From: Micromonospora trifolii
GTDB lineage: Bacteria; Actinomycetota; Actinomycetes; Mycobacteriales; Micromonosporaceae
Assembly (NCBI RefSeq): GCF_022229005.1
Contig: NZ_JAKKFD010000008.1
Span: 1-64,000, forward strand
Direction of reading: 5' to 3'
DNA: 64,000 nucleotides
The notes below the pieces were generated by a model. That model did no database searches. It was not told the origin of the DNA and saw only the letters and a list, made by a program, of their open reading frames with translations. The position numbers were made by a program, and so were the translations under genes. Positions within the stretch are counted from its first letter, which is position 1. Every line of letters starts with the position of its first letter. Shown here in pieces: positions 56,027-64,000 of the stretch.

Positions 56027-58681
56027 ATGACTCCGGATCATGACTGGTCGCGGAGCCCGGCTGGGCGTGGCAATCTGCCGGAGCTGCTCCGCGGGCATCG
56101 ACGCGCCGCCGGCCTGACCCAGGCCGAGCTGGCGTCCCGGGCCGGGGTGGGTGTGCGGACGGTGCGTGACCTGGAGCGTGGCCGGTCGATCCGGCCACAA
56201 CGCACCACTGTCGAGCTGCTCGCCGGGGCGCTGGCGCTGACCGGCACCAGCCGGGCGGCTTTCCTGGCCGCGGCCCGCGGCGCCGGTGCCGAACCGACCC
56301 CGCCGGACGCCACCTCGACGGCGTTCGCGGTCGGCGGCAACGCCACGTCGGCGGCCGCACCCGCCGACCCGTCGGTCGCGCTCCCGCCGCCGGTCGCGTT
56401 GATCGGCCGCGAGCGCGACCTCACCGAGCTGGCCGGAATGCTGACGGCGGAGCGAGGGCCCCGGTTGGTGAGCCTCGTCGGGTTGGCCGGCGTCGGCAAG
56501 ACCGCCCTCGCGACGTCGGTGGCGCACCTGGTGGCCTCCGCCCACCCGGCCGGTGTGGCAGGGGTGCTGGTGGGCGAGGGCGCGGACGGTCCGGACGTGC
56601 TCGCCGCCTCGATGTCGGTGCTCGGCGTGGCGCGACTGTCCGAACTCGTGGCGCTACTCGCCGGGCGGCCGACGTTGCTGGTGATGGACGCGGTGGAGCG
56701 CGCCCCGGGCCCGGTGGCCGCTACCCTGCACCGGTTGATCGGCGCACTGCCCTCGCTGCGGGTGCTGGTCACCGGGCGACACCCGGTCGGGTTGCCCGGT
56801 GAACGGGTCTGGCCGGTCGCGCCGCTCGACGTGCCGCCACCGGAGGCAGAGCACTCCGGACTCGAATCGTGGCCGGCCGTCGCGTTGTTCACCGCCCGGC
56901 TCGCTCAGGTCCGCCGCGAGCCACCCACCCCCGACGAGTTGCCGGCGCTCGCCGCGTTGGTGCGCCGGTTGGGCGGGCTGCCGCTGGCCATCGAGCTGAT
57001 GGCAGCCCGGGGCCGACTCCTCGACCTCACCGAACTGCTCGACCGGTACGGCGACCGGGTGCTCGACCTGGCCACTCCCGCCGACGCGACCGCCCACCCG
57101 GCCTGGGACGCACCGGAGGCCCTCGCCGGCCGGCCGGGCGGACCCGACACCCGTGCGGCGGTCTCGGTCGCCGTCACCCTGCGCGACGCGGTGGCGTTCA
57201 GCTACCGCCTGCTGGCGTCGGACGAGCAGGCCGCGCTGCGGCAGTTGGCCGTCTTCGGTAACCGCTGGTCGGTCGAGCTGGCCGAGGAGATGCTCGCCGA
57301 CGAGGCCGATCGGGACGGCACTGTGGCGATCGACCCGGTTCCGCTGTTGGACCGCTTCGTCGAGTTGGGGCTGCTGAGCGTACGCGGGACCGGGTCGTTC
57401 CGGTTCCGGCTGCTCGACGCGGTCCGCGACTACGCCGTCGAGCAGGCGGCCGGTGCCGGTGAGCTGACCTGCATCCGGCGTCGACATGCGGAGGTCATCG
57501 CGCGCCTGGTGGCCCGGACCGCCACCGACCTGATCGGCCCACGGATACCCGATGCGGTGCACCGGCTGGACGAGATGAGCAGTGACATCAGCTCGTCGCT
57601 GGCCCATGCGGCTACCGACGACCCGTTGACAGCGCTGCGGTTGGCGGCCTGCCTGACCCGTTGGTGGCGGTTCCGCGGACGCGACGTGGTCGGGCGGCAG
57701 TGGCTGCGGCGGCTGCTGGCGGACCCGCGGACCGCCGACGCCGATCCTCTCCTGCGTGGCTGGGCCGCCCTCGGGGTCGCCCGGCTGGCGGCGGAGCACG
57801 GCGCGGGTGCCGAGGAGTTGTCGACGGCCCGCGCGGCGTTGGACAGCTTCCGGCAGGCCGGCGACGTCACCGGGGAGTTGGAGGCGCGCAACGTGCTGGG
57901 CACCCTGCTGATCTCCGTCCGGCGGCAGGACGAGGCTCGCGAGCAGGCCGAGGCGCTGCTGCGGTTGGCCGCCCGCAACGGGCGGACCCGGGACCTGGCG
58001 GTGGCGCAGAACAGCCTCGCCTGGCATGAGATCCGTACGGGTGACCTGGCTGCGGCCCGACGCCGGCTCGCCGCGGTGGACCGACTCGCCGCCGAGAGTG
58101 GGGAGCAGCGACTGCGGGTGCTCGGCTGGGCCAATCGCGCCGAGGTCGCCCGCCTGGAGGGCTGGTACGCGGACGCCATCGATCGGGGCCGGCGGGCGAT
58201 CGCTGCGCTGTCCGAGCTGGGTGACCCCGGGCGTCGCCGTCGGGTGCTCGGGACCGTCGGGCTGGCGCTCGCCCAGGACGGGCGGGTCGCGGAGGCGACC
58301 GAGGTGCTGACCGAGTTGCGCGCCGGGGGCGGGGAGGCGCTGCCGACTCGGCCGTCAGTGCCGCGACCGCGCTCGGACGACGCTGGGCTGGCCTGGGGTG
58401 GCCCGGAGGCCGGACTCTGTGCGCTGATCGAGGGGAACCTGGCGCTGCACCGGGGCGACCGGGAGTTGGCTGCCGAGTGGTTCGCGGCGGCCGCCGACCA
58501 TGCGGGGCAGGATCGCCGCGACGTGGTGGAGGCGCTGGTGGGGCTGGCTGCGAGCACTGCGGACCCGGCGGTGCTCGATCGACTGGACCGGGTCTGTGTG
58601 GAGGGCGGTATCCGGCTGTTGCCGCAGGAGTCGGGCCTGCTCTACGCGCTGATCGCCGCCCGGGGTGGACCGGCTCAGTAG
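56027..58681 (+). CDS. XRE-STAND-TPR transcriptional regulator
   Basis: An 884-residue regulator: an XRE helix-turn-helix (about residues 16-70, LRGHRRAAGLTQAELASRAGVGVRTVRDLERG), a STAND/NB-ARC-like ATPase (about 125-460) with Walker A LAGVGKTALAT, Walker B LLVMDAVE and the GLPLAIELMAA motif, then winged-helix and TPR-like repeats (ARAALDSFRQAGDVTGELEARNVLGTLL). This type responds to a bound effector and is often linked to specialised metabolism in actinomycetes, but no biosynthetic cluster is adjacent. ATG 56027 is chosen over GTG 56021. Confidence 0.88.
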   Translation: MTPDHDWSRSPAGRGNLPELLRGHRRAAGLTQAELASRAGVGVRTVRDLERGRSIRPQRTTVELLAGALALTGTSRAAFLAAARGAGAEPTPPDATSTAFAVGGNATSAAAPADPSVALPPPVALIGRERDLTELAGMLTAERGPRLVSLVGLAGVGKTALATSVAHLVASAHPAGVAGVLVGEGADGPDVLAASMSVLGVARLSELVALLAGRPTLLVMDAVERAPGPVAATLHRLIGALPSLRVLVTGRHPVGLPGERVWPVAPLDVPPPEAEHSGLESWPAVALFTARLAQVRREPPTPDELPALAALVRRLGGLPLAIELMAARGRLLDLTELLDRYGDRVLDLATPADATAHPAWDAPEALAGRPGGPDTRAAVSVAVTLRDAVAFSYRLLASDEQAALRQLAVFGNRWSVELAEEMLADEADRDGTVAIDPVPLLDRFVELGLLSVRGTGSFRFRLLDAVRDYAVEQAAGAGELTCIRRRHAEVIARLVARTATDLIGPRIPDAVHRLDEMSSDISSSLAHAATDDPLTALRLAACLTRWWRFRGRDVVGRQWLRRLLADPRTADADPLLRGWAALGVARLAAEHGAGAEELSTARAALDSFRQAGDVTGELEARNVLGTLLISVRRQDEAREQAEALLRLAARNGRTRDLAVAQNSLAWHEIRTGDLAAARRRLAAVDRLAAESGEQRLRVLGWANRAEVARLEGWYADAIDRGRRAIAALSELGDPGRRRRVLGTVGLALAQDGRVAEATEVLTELRAGGGEALPTRPSVPRPRSDDAGLAWGGPEAGLCALIEGNLALHRGDRELAAEWFAAAADHAGQDRRDVVEALVGLAASTADPAVLDRLDRVCVEGGIRLLPQESGLLYALIAARGGPAQ

Positions 58682-58796
58682 CCTGCGCTTTCCCGGATCG
58701 CGACGGGAGAGTGGCGCGGGCGAAGAGCCCCCTTTGGTGCTACCCCTCGCTGATCGCCCGCGCCGTCACCCCCCGGTGATCCCCGGTGCGGGAAGC

Positions 58797-58817
58797 CTGC
58801 CACCGCTGCGGTGGCAG
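58797..58817 (+). terminator. Terminator after the STAND regulator
   Basis: CTGCCACCGC (58797-58806) pairs with GCGGTGGCAG (58808-58817); the apical pairs probably open to a small loop. It is 116 bases after the stop codon. No gene is seen in 58682-58904. Confidence 0.5.
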
Positions 58818-58904
58818 AAAGTCGGCTTGGACCGAATCCTCCAGCTTGGCTGGGTCAGTTCTGCCGGTCTTTCTGCCGCTGCGGCCGCCGGACAGCGGTG
58901 CTTG

Positions 58905-59423
58905 TCAGTGGCGCCGGCTGGCGTTGTCGGTGGCGGCGACCTGCTCCGGGCTGACGTCGTCACTGCCGGCGGTGGCGCACGGATGCGCGGCGTCGCGAAC
59001 TCGGCGCAACCCGTCGAGGAGAGCCGCCAGCGCCTCGGGGTCGAGCTGACCGGTGAACCACTGCTCGATCATTTGCAGGTGCCCGGGCAGCGTCTCGTTC
59101 AGGCGCTGCATCCCAGAGGCGGTGACCACCGCGTACGAGCTGCGTCGGTCGTTCGGGCAGGCCCGGCGGGTGAGCAACCCGTCGCGTTCCATCCGGTCCA
59201 CCACTCGGGTCACTCCGCTGGTCGACAGGGAGGTCTGCGCGGCGAGGTCGGTCATGCGTAGTTGGTTGCCCGGCGAGCGGGCCAGTCGGGTGATGACCTC
59301 GAACTCGACCGCGGAGAGGCCGTGCTCCTCAAGCTGGGCGTTGAACCGGGCGGACAGCCCGGCGTGTGCCTCGAAGAGCAGGCCGACGGCGGTGATCCGG
59401 GGATCGTCGAAGACGTTGGTCAC
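58905..59423 (-). CDS. MarR-family regulator of YceI
   Basis: A 172-residue winged-helix repressor with FEVITRLARSPGNQLRMTDLAAQTSLSTSGVTRVVDRMERDGLLTRRACPNDRRSSYAVVT. GTG 59423 is used because it precedes VFDDPRITAVGLLFEAH; the frame above it adds Asn/Cys-rich residues from the promoter. It is divergent from yceI, a pairing common in actinobacteria, and the 99-base gap holds an operator-like sequence over the yceI -10 box. Confidence 0.9.
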   Translation of the reverse strand: MTNVFDDPRITAVGLLFEAHAGLSARFNAQLEEHGLSAVEFEVITRLARSPGNQLRMTDLAAQTSLSTSGVTRVVDRMERDGLLTRRACPNDRRSSYAVVTASGMQRLNETLPGHLQMIEQWFTGQLDPEALAALLDGLRRVRDAAHPCATAGSDDVSPEQVAATDNASRRH

Positions 59424-59442
59424 CCGTTCATCATACCAGTGC

Positions 59443-59476
59443 TTGACACGGGGAATGTTGTTGCAGTTATAGTTGC
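59443..59476 (+). promoter_or_regulatory. yceI promoter with candidate MarR site
   Basis: TTGACA at 59443-59448 and TTATAG at 59467-59472 are spaced 18 bases apart. GCAGTTATAGTTGC (59463-59476), an approximate palindrome around TATA, covers the -10 box, and GCTTGA/TCAAGC arms (59441-59446 and 59477-59482) flank the promoter. Confidence 0.6.
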
Positions 59477-59522
59477 TCAAGCAGTCGTTGGGCTACTAAA
59501 CAATCTCCTGGAGGACAGCAGC

Positions 59523-60104
59523 ATGACCAGCAGCATCGATGCGGTTACCCGCGACTGGGACGGCCTCACCATCCCGGCGGCCGGCACCTACGCGCTCGAC
59601 GTGGCGCACAAGCGGGTCGGCTTCGTTGCCCGGCACATGATGGTGAGCAAGGTTCGCGGTGAGTTCAACGAGGCGACCGCCACCATCACCGTCGCCGAGG
59701 ACCCGCTGCAGTCGTCGGTGGTCGCCACCATTCAGGCCGCCAGCGTCGACACCACCCAGGCTGACCGGGACGCTCACCTGCGCGGCCCCGAGTTCCTGGA
59801 CGCCGAGAAGTTCCCGACGCTCGAGTTCCGCAGCACCGGGGTCAAGTCCCGTCGTGGCGGCGAGTTCGTGCTCACCGGTGAGCTGACCATCAAGGACGTC
59901 ACCCGCCCGGTCGAGCTGGAGGTGGAGTTCGAGGGTGTCGGCCGCAGCCCGTTCGGCCAGGACATCTTCGGCTTCTCCGCGAGCACCGAGATCGACCGCG
60001 AGGAGTTCGGCCTGACCTGGAACGTCGCCCTGGAGACCGGGGGCGTGCTGGTCAGCCGCAAGATCAAGATCGAGATCGAGGGCGAGGCCGTCCGTCAGGC
60101 CTGA
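59523..60104 (+). CDS. YceI-family lipocalin-like protein
   Basis: A 193-residue beta-barrel protein of the YceI family: GTYALDVAHKRVGFVARHMMVSKVRGEFNE, DRDAHLRGPEFLDAEKFPTLEFRSTG, LTGELTIKDVTRPVELEVEFEG and EIDREEFGLTWN are classic motifs. Members bind polyisoprenoid-like lipids and can be induced by stress. This one has no signal peptide. ATG 59523 is used. It is divergent from its MarR regulator. Confidence 0.94.
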   Translation: MTSSIDAVTRDWDGLTIPAAGTYALDVAHKRVGFVARHMMVSKVRGEFNEATATITVAEDPLQSSVVATIQAASVDTTQADRDAHLRGPEFLDAEKFPTLEFRSTGVKSRRGGEFVLTGELTIKDVTRPVELEVEFEGVGRSPFGQDIFGFSASTEIDREEFGLTWNVALETGGVLVSRKIKIEIEGEAVRQA

Positions 60105-60111
60105 TCCCCGG

Positions 60112-60191
60112 GGATCGCCGGAGGGCCAGGGGGGATCCTCCCGGCGATCCGGTACGCAGGGCCCGCGCCGCACGTCGGCGCGGGCCCTGCG
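60112..60191 (+). terminator. Two consecutive hairpins after yceI
   Basis: First: GGATCGCCGGAGG at 60112-60124 pairs with 60137-60150 with one bulged base. Second: a perfect 16-bp stem (60155-60170 with 60176-60191) and a CACGT loop. The second, 50 bases after the stop, is the stronger terminator. Confidence 0.7.
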
Positions 60192-60415
60192 TCGTACCCG
60201 CTCGTGGTAATTGTCACGGGTTGTTCGCACCGCCATCGGGTCCACCCGGTCGACGACGGGGTACAGATGGCGCCACGAGCGCGTCCGCGCCGGTCGACGT
60301 CGGATCACCGCCGTCGGCCTCTGGCCCCGGTCAGGTGGGCGCTCTTACCGTGGATGCTTCACAAAGCGCTTCCGGGACGGCAGGATCCCGACCGCGCCGG
60401 CCGTCGGGAGGACAC
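60192..60415. other. Upstream region of the GCS2-type ligase
   Basis: No gene is supported. The ligase frame stays open to 60221 but lacks a plausible start before 60416. It should hold the ligase promoter; no convincing -35/-10 pair was identified. Confidence 0.4.
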
Positions 60416-61894
60416 ATGGGCAGGGACGTCTCAGAGGGCGCCTTCACCCGGGATGATCGCGTCCGATATCGGCAGAAGGTGCGGCGGTGCCTGGACGTCT
60501 TCGCCCTGATGCTGGACGACTTCGGCTTCGACGCCGACCGGCCGATGACCGGCCTGGAGATCGAACTCAACCTGGTCGACTCGGCCGCCGAGCCGGCGAT
60601 GCGCAACGAGGAGATCCTCGCCGACATCGCCGACCCCCTCTTCCAGACCGAGTTGGGGCAGTTCAACCTGGAACTCAACGCCGAGCCCCGACTGATCGAG
60701 GGCACCGGCTTCGCCGACTACGAGCACGACCTGCGCGGCAGCCTTTCCCGGGCCGACGAGCGTGCCGCCAGATCCGATGCGAAGATCGTCCTGGTCGGCA
60801 TCCTGCCCACCCTCACCGAGGGGCACCTGGTCGAGGACAACCTCTCCACCAACGAGCGGTACCGGGTGCTCAACGACCAGATCGTCGGTGCCCGGGGCGA
60901 GGACATCGAACTGGACATCCGCGGCGTCGAGCAGTTGCGGACGCACACCGACTCGATCGCCCCAGAGGCCGCCTGCACGAGCCTCCAGTTCCACCTCCAG
61001 GTCGCCCCGGACAGCTTCGCCGACTACTGGAACGCGTCCCAGTCCATCGCCGGGGTGCAGGTGGCGGTCGGGGCGAACAGCCCCTTCCTGTACGGCCGCC
61101 AACTGTGGGCCGAAACGCGGATCGCCCTGTTCCAGCAGGCCACCGACACCCGCCCGGACGAACTGAAGGCCCAGGGCGTACGGCCGCGGGTGTGGTTCGG
61201 CGAACGGTGGATCACCTCGATCTTCGACCTGTTCGAGGAGAACGTCAGGTACTTCCCGCCGCTGCTGCCGATCTGCGAGGACGAGGACCCGGTGGAGGTC
61301 CTGCACGCCGGCGGTGTGCCACAGCTCGGTGAGCTGCGGCTGCACAACGGCACTGTCTACCGCTGGAACCGTCCGGTCTACGACATCATGAACGGCCGTC
61401 CCCATCTGCGAGTGGAGAACCGGGTGCTGCCGGCCGGTCCGACGGTGGTGGACATGCTGGCCAACGCGGCCTTCTACTTCGGGCTGGTGCGCGGTCTGGC
61501 CGAGGCCGACCGACCGATCTGGAGCCAACTCACCTTCAGCTCCGCCGAGGAGAACTTCCACGCCGCCGCCCGACGTGGCCTCGACGCCGTGCTGCACTGG
61601 CCCGGGCTCGGCGACGTGCCGGTCACCAAGCTGGTCCTGGACCAACTTCTGCCCACCGCCGCCACCGGCCTGGACGGGTTCGGTGTCGCCCCGGCGCAGC
61701 GGGACCGGCTGCTCGACATCATCGAGCAGCGCTGCCGTACCGGCCGCAACGGCGCCGTCTGGCAGACCGAGGCGGTCTGGGCGGCGGAACGGCATCACGG
61801 CATGGACCGGGCGGCCGCGCTACACCACATGGTCCAGCGCTACGCCGAACTCCAGCGCACCAACCAACCCGTCCACACCTGGCCAACCACCTGA
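60416..61894 (+). CDS. GCS2-type glutamate-cysteine ligase family protein
   Basis: A 492-residue protein of the ATP-dependent carboxylate-amine ligase family (GCS2). Motifs include LEIELNLVDSAAEP, FNLELNAEPRLIEG, NLSTNERYRVLNDQIVGARGED, ACTSLQFHLQV, QVAVGANSPFLYGRQLWAETR and LRVENRVLPAGPTV. Actinobacteria make mycothiol rather than glutathione, so the real substrates are uncertain; ergothioneine-type gamma-glutamylcysteine synthesis is one possibility, and many family members are unassigned. ATG 60416 has GGGAGGA upstream. Confidence 0.85.
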   Translation: MGRDVSEGAFTRDDRVRYRQKVRRCLDVFALMLDDFGFDADRPMTGLEIELNLVDSAAEPAMRNEEILADIADPLFQTELGQFNLELNAEPRLIEGTGFADYEHDLRGSLSRADERAARSDAKIVLVGILPTLTEGHLVEDNLSTNERYRVLNDQIVGARGEDIELDIRGVEQLRTHTDSIAPEAACTSLQFHLQVAPDSFADYWNASQSIAGVQVAVGANSPFLYGRQLWAETRIALFQQATDTRPDELKAQGVRPRVWFGERWITSIFDLFEENVRYFPPLLPICEDEDPVEVLHAGGVPQLGELRLHNGTVYRWNRPVYDIMNGRPHLRVENRVLPAGPTVVDMLANAAFYFGLVRGLAEADRPIWSQLTFSSAEENFHAAARRGLDAVLHWPGLGDVPVTKLVLDQLLPTAATGLDGFGVAPAQRDRLLDIIEQRCRTGRNGAVWQTEAVWAAERHHGMDRAAALHHMVQRYAELQRTNQPVHTWPTT

Positions 61895-61916
61895 CCCGCA
61901 CCCCACCCCGAAACGC

Positions 61917-61977
61917 GTTGATCATGAAGTTATTGCCATGACACGCCGAGCGAGGTGGCAACAACTTCATGATCAAC
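61917..61977. repeat. GTTGATCA inverted-repeat element, copy 2
   Basis: 22-base arms (61917-61938 and 61956-61977) with one mismatch and a 17-base loop, ends GTTGATCA and TGATCAAC. It lies between two convergent genes. The outer bases match copy 1 at 51307 but the inner bases differ. Confidence 0.85.
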
Positions 61978-62018
61978 AGAGTGGGTCGGGGCCCAGGGTG
62001 GGTCGGGGTTAGTCGGGG

Positions 62019-63428
62019 TTAGTCGGTGGTGGGGCGGGTGGTGCGGCGGGCTGCTCGGGTGCGCCGGCTGGTGGCGGTCAGGTCCTCTGCCACTGTTGCT
62101 TCGGTGGGACGACCGGCCGGATCCGCCAGGTCTGGGTCCGTACGCGGCGCGGGAACCTGCGGCGCGGCGGTGGCGTCGCCCGGCAGCGAGCCCGTCCGGG
62201 GCGTCTGCGATGCAGCGTCGGCCCTTCTGCGCCGCGCTGCGGTTCCGGCCGTCGAAGCTGAGGTTGTGGCCGTCGAGGCGGGGACCGGTGGCTCGGTCTC
62301 GGGGACCGGGGCCGGGTCGGCCACCGTGTCCCGTGGCACCGCACTCAGCTCGGCCGAGCGGCCCTGTTCGGCCGGGCGGTTCCGTTCGCTCCGCTCGCCG
62401 AGGCGGGCGGCCAGCACTGAACCGCCGATACCGGCGATCACCGCGTACGGGGCGATCAGCTGGGTGGACAACTGCGCTGGGCCCAGCGTCGACCAGTGCG
62501 GCAGGGTGGTCAGGTAGGCGAGCGCGACGAGCACCGGGCCCGCCGCTCCGGAGGCGGCCGCACCCACGAGGTGCCCGCCCGAGCGGGCGGATCGCCGGGC
62601 GGCCAGTACGCCGATCAGCAGCGCGGGCACCAGTGCCAGCAGCGCGCCGGGCCAGTAGAGCTGGCCGCCGATCCAGTATCTGGCGTGGTCCGGGTCGAAC
62701 TGCCAGGTGCCGAGTTGCGCGCCGGTCAGCCCTCGTCCGACGCGTACCCCGTCGATCACGGAGATCACCGCGAGCAGCCAGAGCCAGGCGGCCGTCGCTG
62801 TCACATTGGCCGCTGCGGCTCGGGAGCGAAGCGCCCAGATCGCGACGAGGACGCCGATCAGGATGCCCAGCGTCGCCTGTACGGCGGCCGTCCGTTGCGG
62901 CGCGCCGGTGTCCGCACCGGTCGCGACGCGCGCGGGTACGGCGATCAACAGCACCGTGACCAGCCCGCCCAGCCCCGCGCCAAGCGCCAGGGCCACCCGG
63001 CGCAGCAGGCCACCTCGGTCGTGGACCGGCGGCTCGACCACCGGTGGTGGCGTGCCCGCCACCTCCGGCCGGGCGGTGTCGACGGCCGATGGAGGCCCGT
63101 CAACCGGGCTCTCGTGCTCCGGTGCCCGATCGCCGAGCTGCGGGCCCTCGCGACGGGCAACACCGTCGGGCGGCGAGATTACGGTCTTCGTCGGGGCGTT
63201 CCGTTGGTGCAGCCGCTGCGCGCAGACCGCGCCGAGGACCGTCGAGCTGGCGGCGAGCCAGGTGGCCCAGGCGAGGCCGTCCGCCCAGGCTGTGTCGGTC
63301 GCACCGGCGTCGGTGGGCGTCCAGGTGATGACGCCGAGCCCGTAGCCGAAGCCCAGTTGTGCGGCACCCGCGCCGGCAGCGACCCCGATCGCCGTCGCGA
63401 TCGACACTCCCCAGCCCTGTCTGGCCAT
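62019..63428 (-). CDS. Polytopic membrane protein, function unknown
   Basis: A 469-residue protein. Two hydrophobic segments near the N-terminus (VSIATAIGVAAGAGAAQLGFGYGLG and WATWLAASSTVLGAVCAQ) precede a Pro-rich cytoplasmic-type stretch (about 80-140), then about six more helices, including LLRRVALALGAGLGGLVTVLLIAV and YWPGALLALVPALLIGVLAA. The last 120 residues are charged and Pro/Thr/Arg-rich and end in RRTRAARRTTRPTTD. No family is recognised. It is divergent from the PASTA protein. Confidence 0.75.
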   Translation of the reverse strand: MARQGWGVSIATAIGVAAGAGAAQLGFGYGLGVITWTPTDAGATDTAWADGLAWATWLAASSTVLGAVCAQRLHQRNAPTKTVISPPDGVARREGPQLGDRAPEHESPVDGPPSAVDTARPEVAGTPPPVVEPPVHDRGGLLRRVALALGAGLGGLVTVLLIAVPARVATGADTGAPQRTAAVQATLGILIGVLVAIWALRSRAAAANVTATAAWLWLLAVISVIDGVRVGRGLTGAQLGTWQFDPDHARYWIGGQLYWPGALLALVPALLIGVLAARRSARSGGHLVGAAASGAAGPVLVALAYLTTLPHWSTLGPAQLSTQLIAPYAVIAGIGGSVLAARLGERSERNRPAEQGRSAELSAVPRDTVADPAPVPETEPPVPASTATTSASTAGTAARRRRADAASQTPRTGSLPGDATAAPQVPAPRTDPDLADPAGRPTEATVAEDLTATSRRTRAARRTTRPTTD

Positions 63429-63551
63429 GCCGGGCAGCGTAACGTCCCGTCGTCGGCGCGGCGAGTCGCAACGACCCGCCGGTGTGGACCGCCGGTGCGG
63501 GCGGATTGGGCGGCGGGCGGTACGGTCGCCGGTGATGAGGCGGTGGGCGTT

Positions 63552-64000
63552 ATGACGGACACGAACACGGGCCAGCAGAATGCCGCTGGTGGCGGTGCGG
63601 GTCGGGCCAGCGTCGTGCTCGGTGGTGGGTTGGCGGCTGTGCTGCTCGCCGCCGTGGGCGCGACCGGTGGCTGGTTGCTGGCCGGCGAGGACGACGCACC
63701 CTCTGGTGATCCGCTGGCCGTCGCGACCACGGCTGGCGCGTCGACCACCCGGGCCACAGCACCCCGACCGAGCAGCGGGCGGCCGACACCGTCAGCGGTC
63801 CAGACCTCCGCCACCTCGACCAAGGGGGCCGGCCTGACCGTGCCGCCGGTGATCGGCACCGACTTCGAGCAGGCCCGGGACACGCTGCGCAAGCAGCGGC
63901 TGGGTTGGCGGCTGGTCTTCGGTGGCGGCGTCGGCCGTACGGTCGAGAGCACCACACCGGACGTGGGCACCGAGGTCGCCCGGGGGACGACCGTGCAACT
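63552..64000 (+). CDS. PASTA-domain membrane protein (3' end beyond window)
   Basis: The visible 149 residues start at ATG 63552: a short polar N-terminus, a membrane helix (VVLGGGLAAVLLAAVGATGGWLL), a Thr/Ser/Pro linker, then VPPVIGTDFEQARDTLRKQRLGWRLVFGGGVGRTVESTTPDVGTEVARGTTVQL, the first PASTA-like domain, which runs off the window. PASTA domains bind muropeptides or beta-lactams in kinases and penicillin-binding proteins. No kinase domain precedes it, so it is a membrane-anchored sensor or binding protein. Incomplete. Confidence 0.8.
   Translation, partial: MTDTNTGQQNAAGGGAGRASVVLGGGLAAVLLAAVGATGGWLLAGEDDAPSGDPLAVATTAGASTTRATAPRPSSGRPTPSAVQTSATSTKGAGLTVPPVIGTDFEQARDTLRKQRLGWRLVFGGGVGRTVESTTPDVGTEVARGTTVQ

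Overview
The window is a high-GC actinobacterial chromosome segment centred on the replication origin. The gene order parB-parA-rsmG-jag-yidC-yidD-rnpA-rpmH // dnaA-oriC-dnaN-gnd-recF-DUF721-gyrB-gyrA-DUF3566-tRNA-Ile-DLW39-tRNA-Ala is the classic actinomycete origin layout. A short 6-phosphogluconate dehydrogenase between dnaN and recF, Streptomyces-type parS sites, frequent GTG starts and the protein styles point to Micromonospora or a close relative. The genus is an inference from memory of the family, not from a search.

Region by region. (1) 1-6.5 kb, minus strand: segregation genes parAB with three perfect parS 14-mers, two of them inside the parA coding sequence; then rsmG, jag, yidC, yidD, rnpA and rpmH, several with 4-nt overlaps. 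(2) 6.5-21.4 kb, plus strand: dnaA, oriC with many DnaA boxes, dnaN, gnd, recF, a DciA-like protein, gyrB, gyrA (with a DnaA-box cluster between the gyr genes), a DUF3566 membrane protein and two tRNAs flanking a 42-codon protein. An OhrR-like MarR regulator and two uncharacterised genes sit between the DciA-like gene and gyrB. (3) 21.4-34 kb, accessory: PadR plus membrane protein, TetR plus DUF418 protein, a giant tandem P-type ATPase whose N-terminal half looks catalytically dead, an MFS pump, a GAP-family protein, a decayed NAD(P)-binding reductase, a stand-alone YbaK-type deacylase and a parS-like site inside an inverted repeat. (4) 33.6-41.2 kb: DsbA/FrnE, SufE, CBS protein, ProRS, SGNH hydrolase, sulfurtransferase, and a SigE-family sigma factor overlapping a membrane-anchored partner. 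(5) 41.3-49.2 kb: a TetR regulator with three operator copies facing a FAD monooxygenase, an MFS exporter, and an HSP90-like ATPase coupled to a 961-residue TPR protein. (6) 49.3-55.9 kb: a branched-chain acyl-CoA catabolic cluster (TetR, biotin carboxylase, HMG-CoA lyase, carboxyltransferase, acyl-CoA dehydrogenase), interrupted by a secreted snapalysin-like protease. (7) 56-64 kb: an XRE-STAND-TPR regulator, a MarR/YceI divergent pair, a GCS2-type ligase, a membrane protein and a PASTA protein cut by the window end.

No CRISPR array, rRNA operon, insertion sequence or prophage was seen. The most interesting items are the HSP90-TPR pair, the half-dead tandem P-type ATPase, the parS sites embedded in parA and at 33.56 kb, the GTTGATCA inverted-repeat family, and the carboxylase without a visible biotin carrier. 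Intergenic starts and regulatory calls were made by eye; coordinates of start codons other than the obvious ones are choices explained in each entry.
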